Source: JAICTV01 sp035634055 (GTDB lineage Bacteria > Planctomycetota > Phycisphaerae > Tepidisphaerales > Tepidisphaeraceae). Taken from it: 51,159 nt of DNA. The DNA lies in the NCBI GenBank assembly GCA_035634055.1, contig DASQDR010000036.1, positions 1 through 51,159 on the forward strand. The letters are read 5' to 3'. How positions within the stretch are numbered: position 1 is the first letter of the stretch; the number at the start of each line of letters is the position of its first letter. The notes below the pieces were generated by a model. That model saw only the letters and a program-made list of their open reading frames with translations, did not search any database and was not told where the DNA came from. Shown here piece after piece: positions 50,944 to 51,159 of this stretch. The position numbers and the translations under genes are program-made.

Positions 50944-51159
50944 GATCCGGCCTGCACCTCGAAATCGCGGCGCTGGCCCGGCGCGCCCAGCACGAGCTGG
51001 AGCAGGAGGGCAAGCGCAACGCACGCGGCGCAGCCGATCACGTTGTACCAGAGGTAGCTGATGCTCAGTGAGAAGTAGAGCGCGAAGACCAGCAGTTGCG
51101 CCGCGATGGCCGCCCAGAAGATCGCCGTGCCGCCGACGCGGCGGAGGAAGAACGCCACC
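50940..51159 (-). CDS. Sodium:solute symporter, C-terminal end (partial)
   Basis: The last 72 residues of a membrane protein that runs off the right edge of the window. Two hydrophobic spans (FWAAIAAQLLVFALYFSLSI and IGCAACVALALLLQLVL) are joined by SYLWYNVIG, a sequence typical of the final helices of planctomycete SSS-family symporters. A short polar tail follows. The stop overlaps the start of the BshC-like gene by four bases, which makes it the upstream member of the same transcription unit. The substrate cannot be told. Confidence 0.65.
   Translation of the reverse strand, partial: VAFFLRRVGGTAIFWAAIAAQLLVFALYFSLSISYLWYNVIGCAACVALALLLQLVLGAPGQRRDFEVQAGS

Noticed and set aside
1..51159. 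CRISPR array
   Set aside because: Tandem repeats are present, but none has 25-40-base repeats alternating with unique spacers, and no cas gene is nearby.
1..51159. tRNA, rRNA or an integrated mobile element
   Set aside because: No cloverleaf, rRNA core, integrase, transposase or attachment-site duplication was recognised on either strand.

Overview
The window is about 51 kb of very GC-rich (roughly 70%) bacterial DNA. Several gene types point to a planctomycete, most likely class Phycisphaerae: a DUF1501 protein beside a DUF1549/DUF1553 protein with c-type haem motifs, a DUF1559-type pseudopilin, bacillithiol genes, and intergenic spacers full of short word-like repeats. The class-level placement is inference from gene content. 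No rRNA, tRNA, CRISPR array, IS element or prophage was seen.

Layout. 77-6599: a membrane-anchored metallophosphoesterase, an M20 peptidase, and three overlapping genes that match the YtfR-YtfT-YjfF galactofuranose importer without its binding protein. 6763-9036: a fused membrane/spermidine-synthase-like protein. 9421-15056: a TetR regulator, RND adaptor and RND pump, starting from a clear sigma70 promoter. 15363-19237: a pseudopilin, the AMPylase SelO and a DUF4256 protein. 19307-23275 (minus strand): a CUT1 sugar importer lacking an ATPase, followed by L-rhamnose mutarotase. 23460-28072: DUF1501 and a large DUF2231/cytochrome/DUF1549/DUF1553 fusion. 28385-31000: two unknown proteins, a GH43 arabinanase-like enzyme and a DUF4926 protein. 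31267-33277: rplM-rpsI with promoter and terminator, then a stand-alone NifU-N protein with promoter and terminator. 33354-35754: a methyltransferase, a Gfo/Idh/MocA oxidoreductase and a small unknown protein. 35991-42242: a second RND system with pump and TolC on one strand and the adaptor divergent. 42563-46189: an outer-membrane barrel, a lipoprotein and a FecR-domain protein. 46199-47783: a transglutaminase-like protein and a stand-alone receiver protein. 48228-51159 (minus strand): the end of a sodium:solute symporter, a 258-residue BshC-like protein, BshB1 and BshA.

How the genes fit together. The arabinanase, L-rhamnose mutarotase and two sugar importers suggest growth on pectin-type plant polymers; this is inference. 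Two RND systems give efflux capacity, and only one brings its own outer-membrane channel. The bacillithiol operon is the most notable part. Its middle gene keeps the recognisable start and end motifs of the cysteine-adding enzyme BshC in about half the usual length, and it is translationally coupled to a symporter.

The second striking theme is the spacers. At least ten carry short tandem or inverted repeats of different families, often folding into long hairpins at gene ends, and in one case supplying the last codons of a gene.
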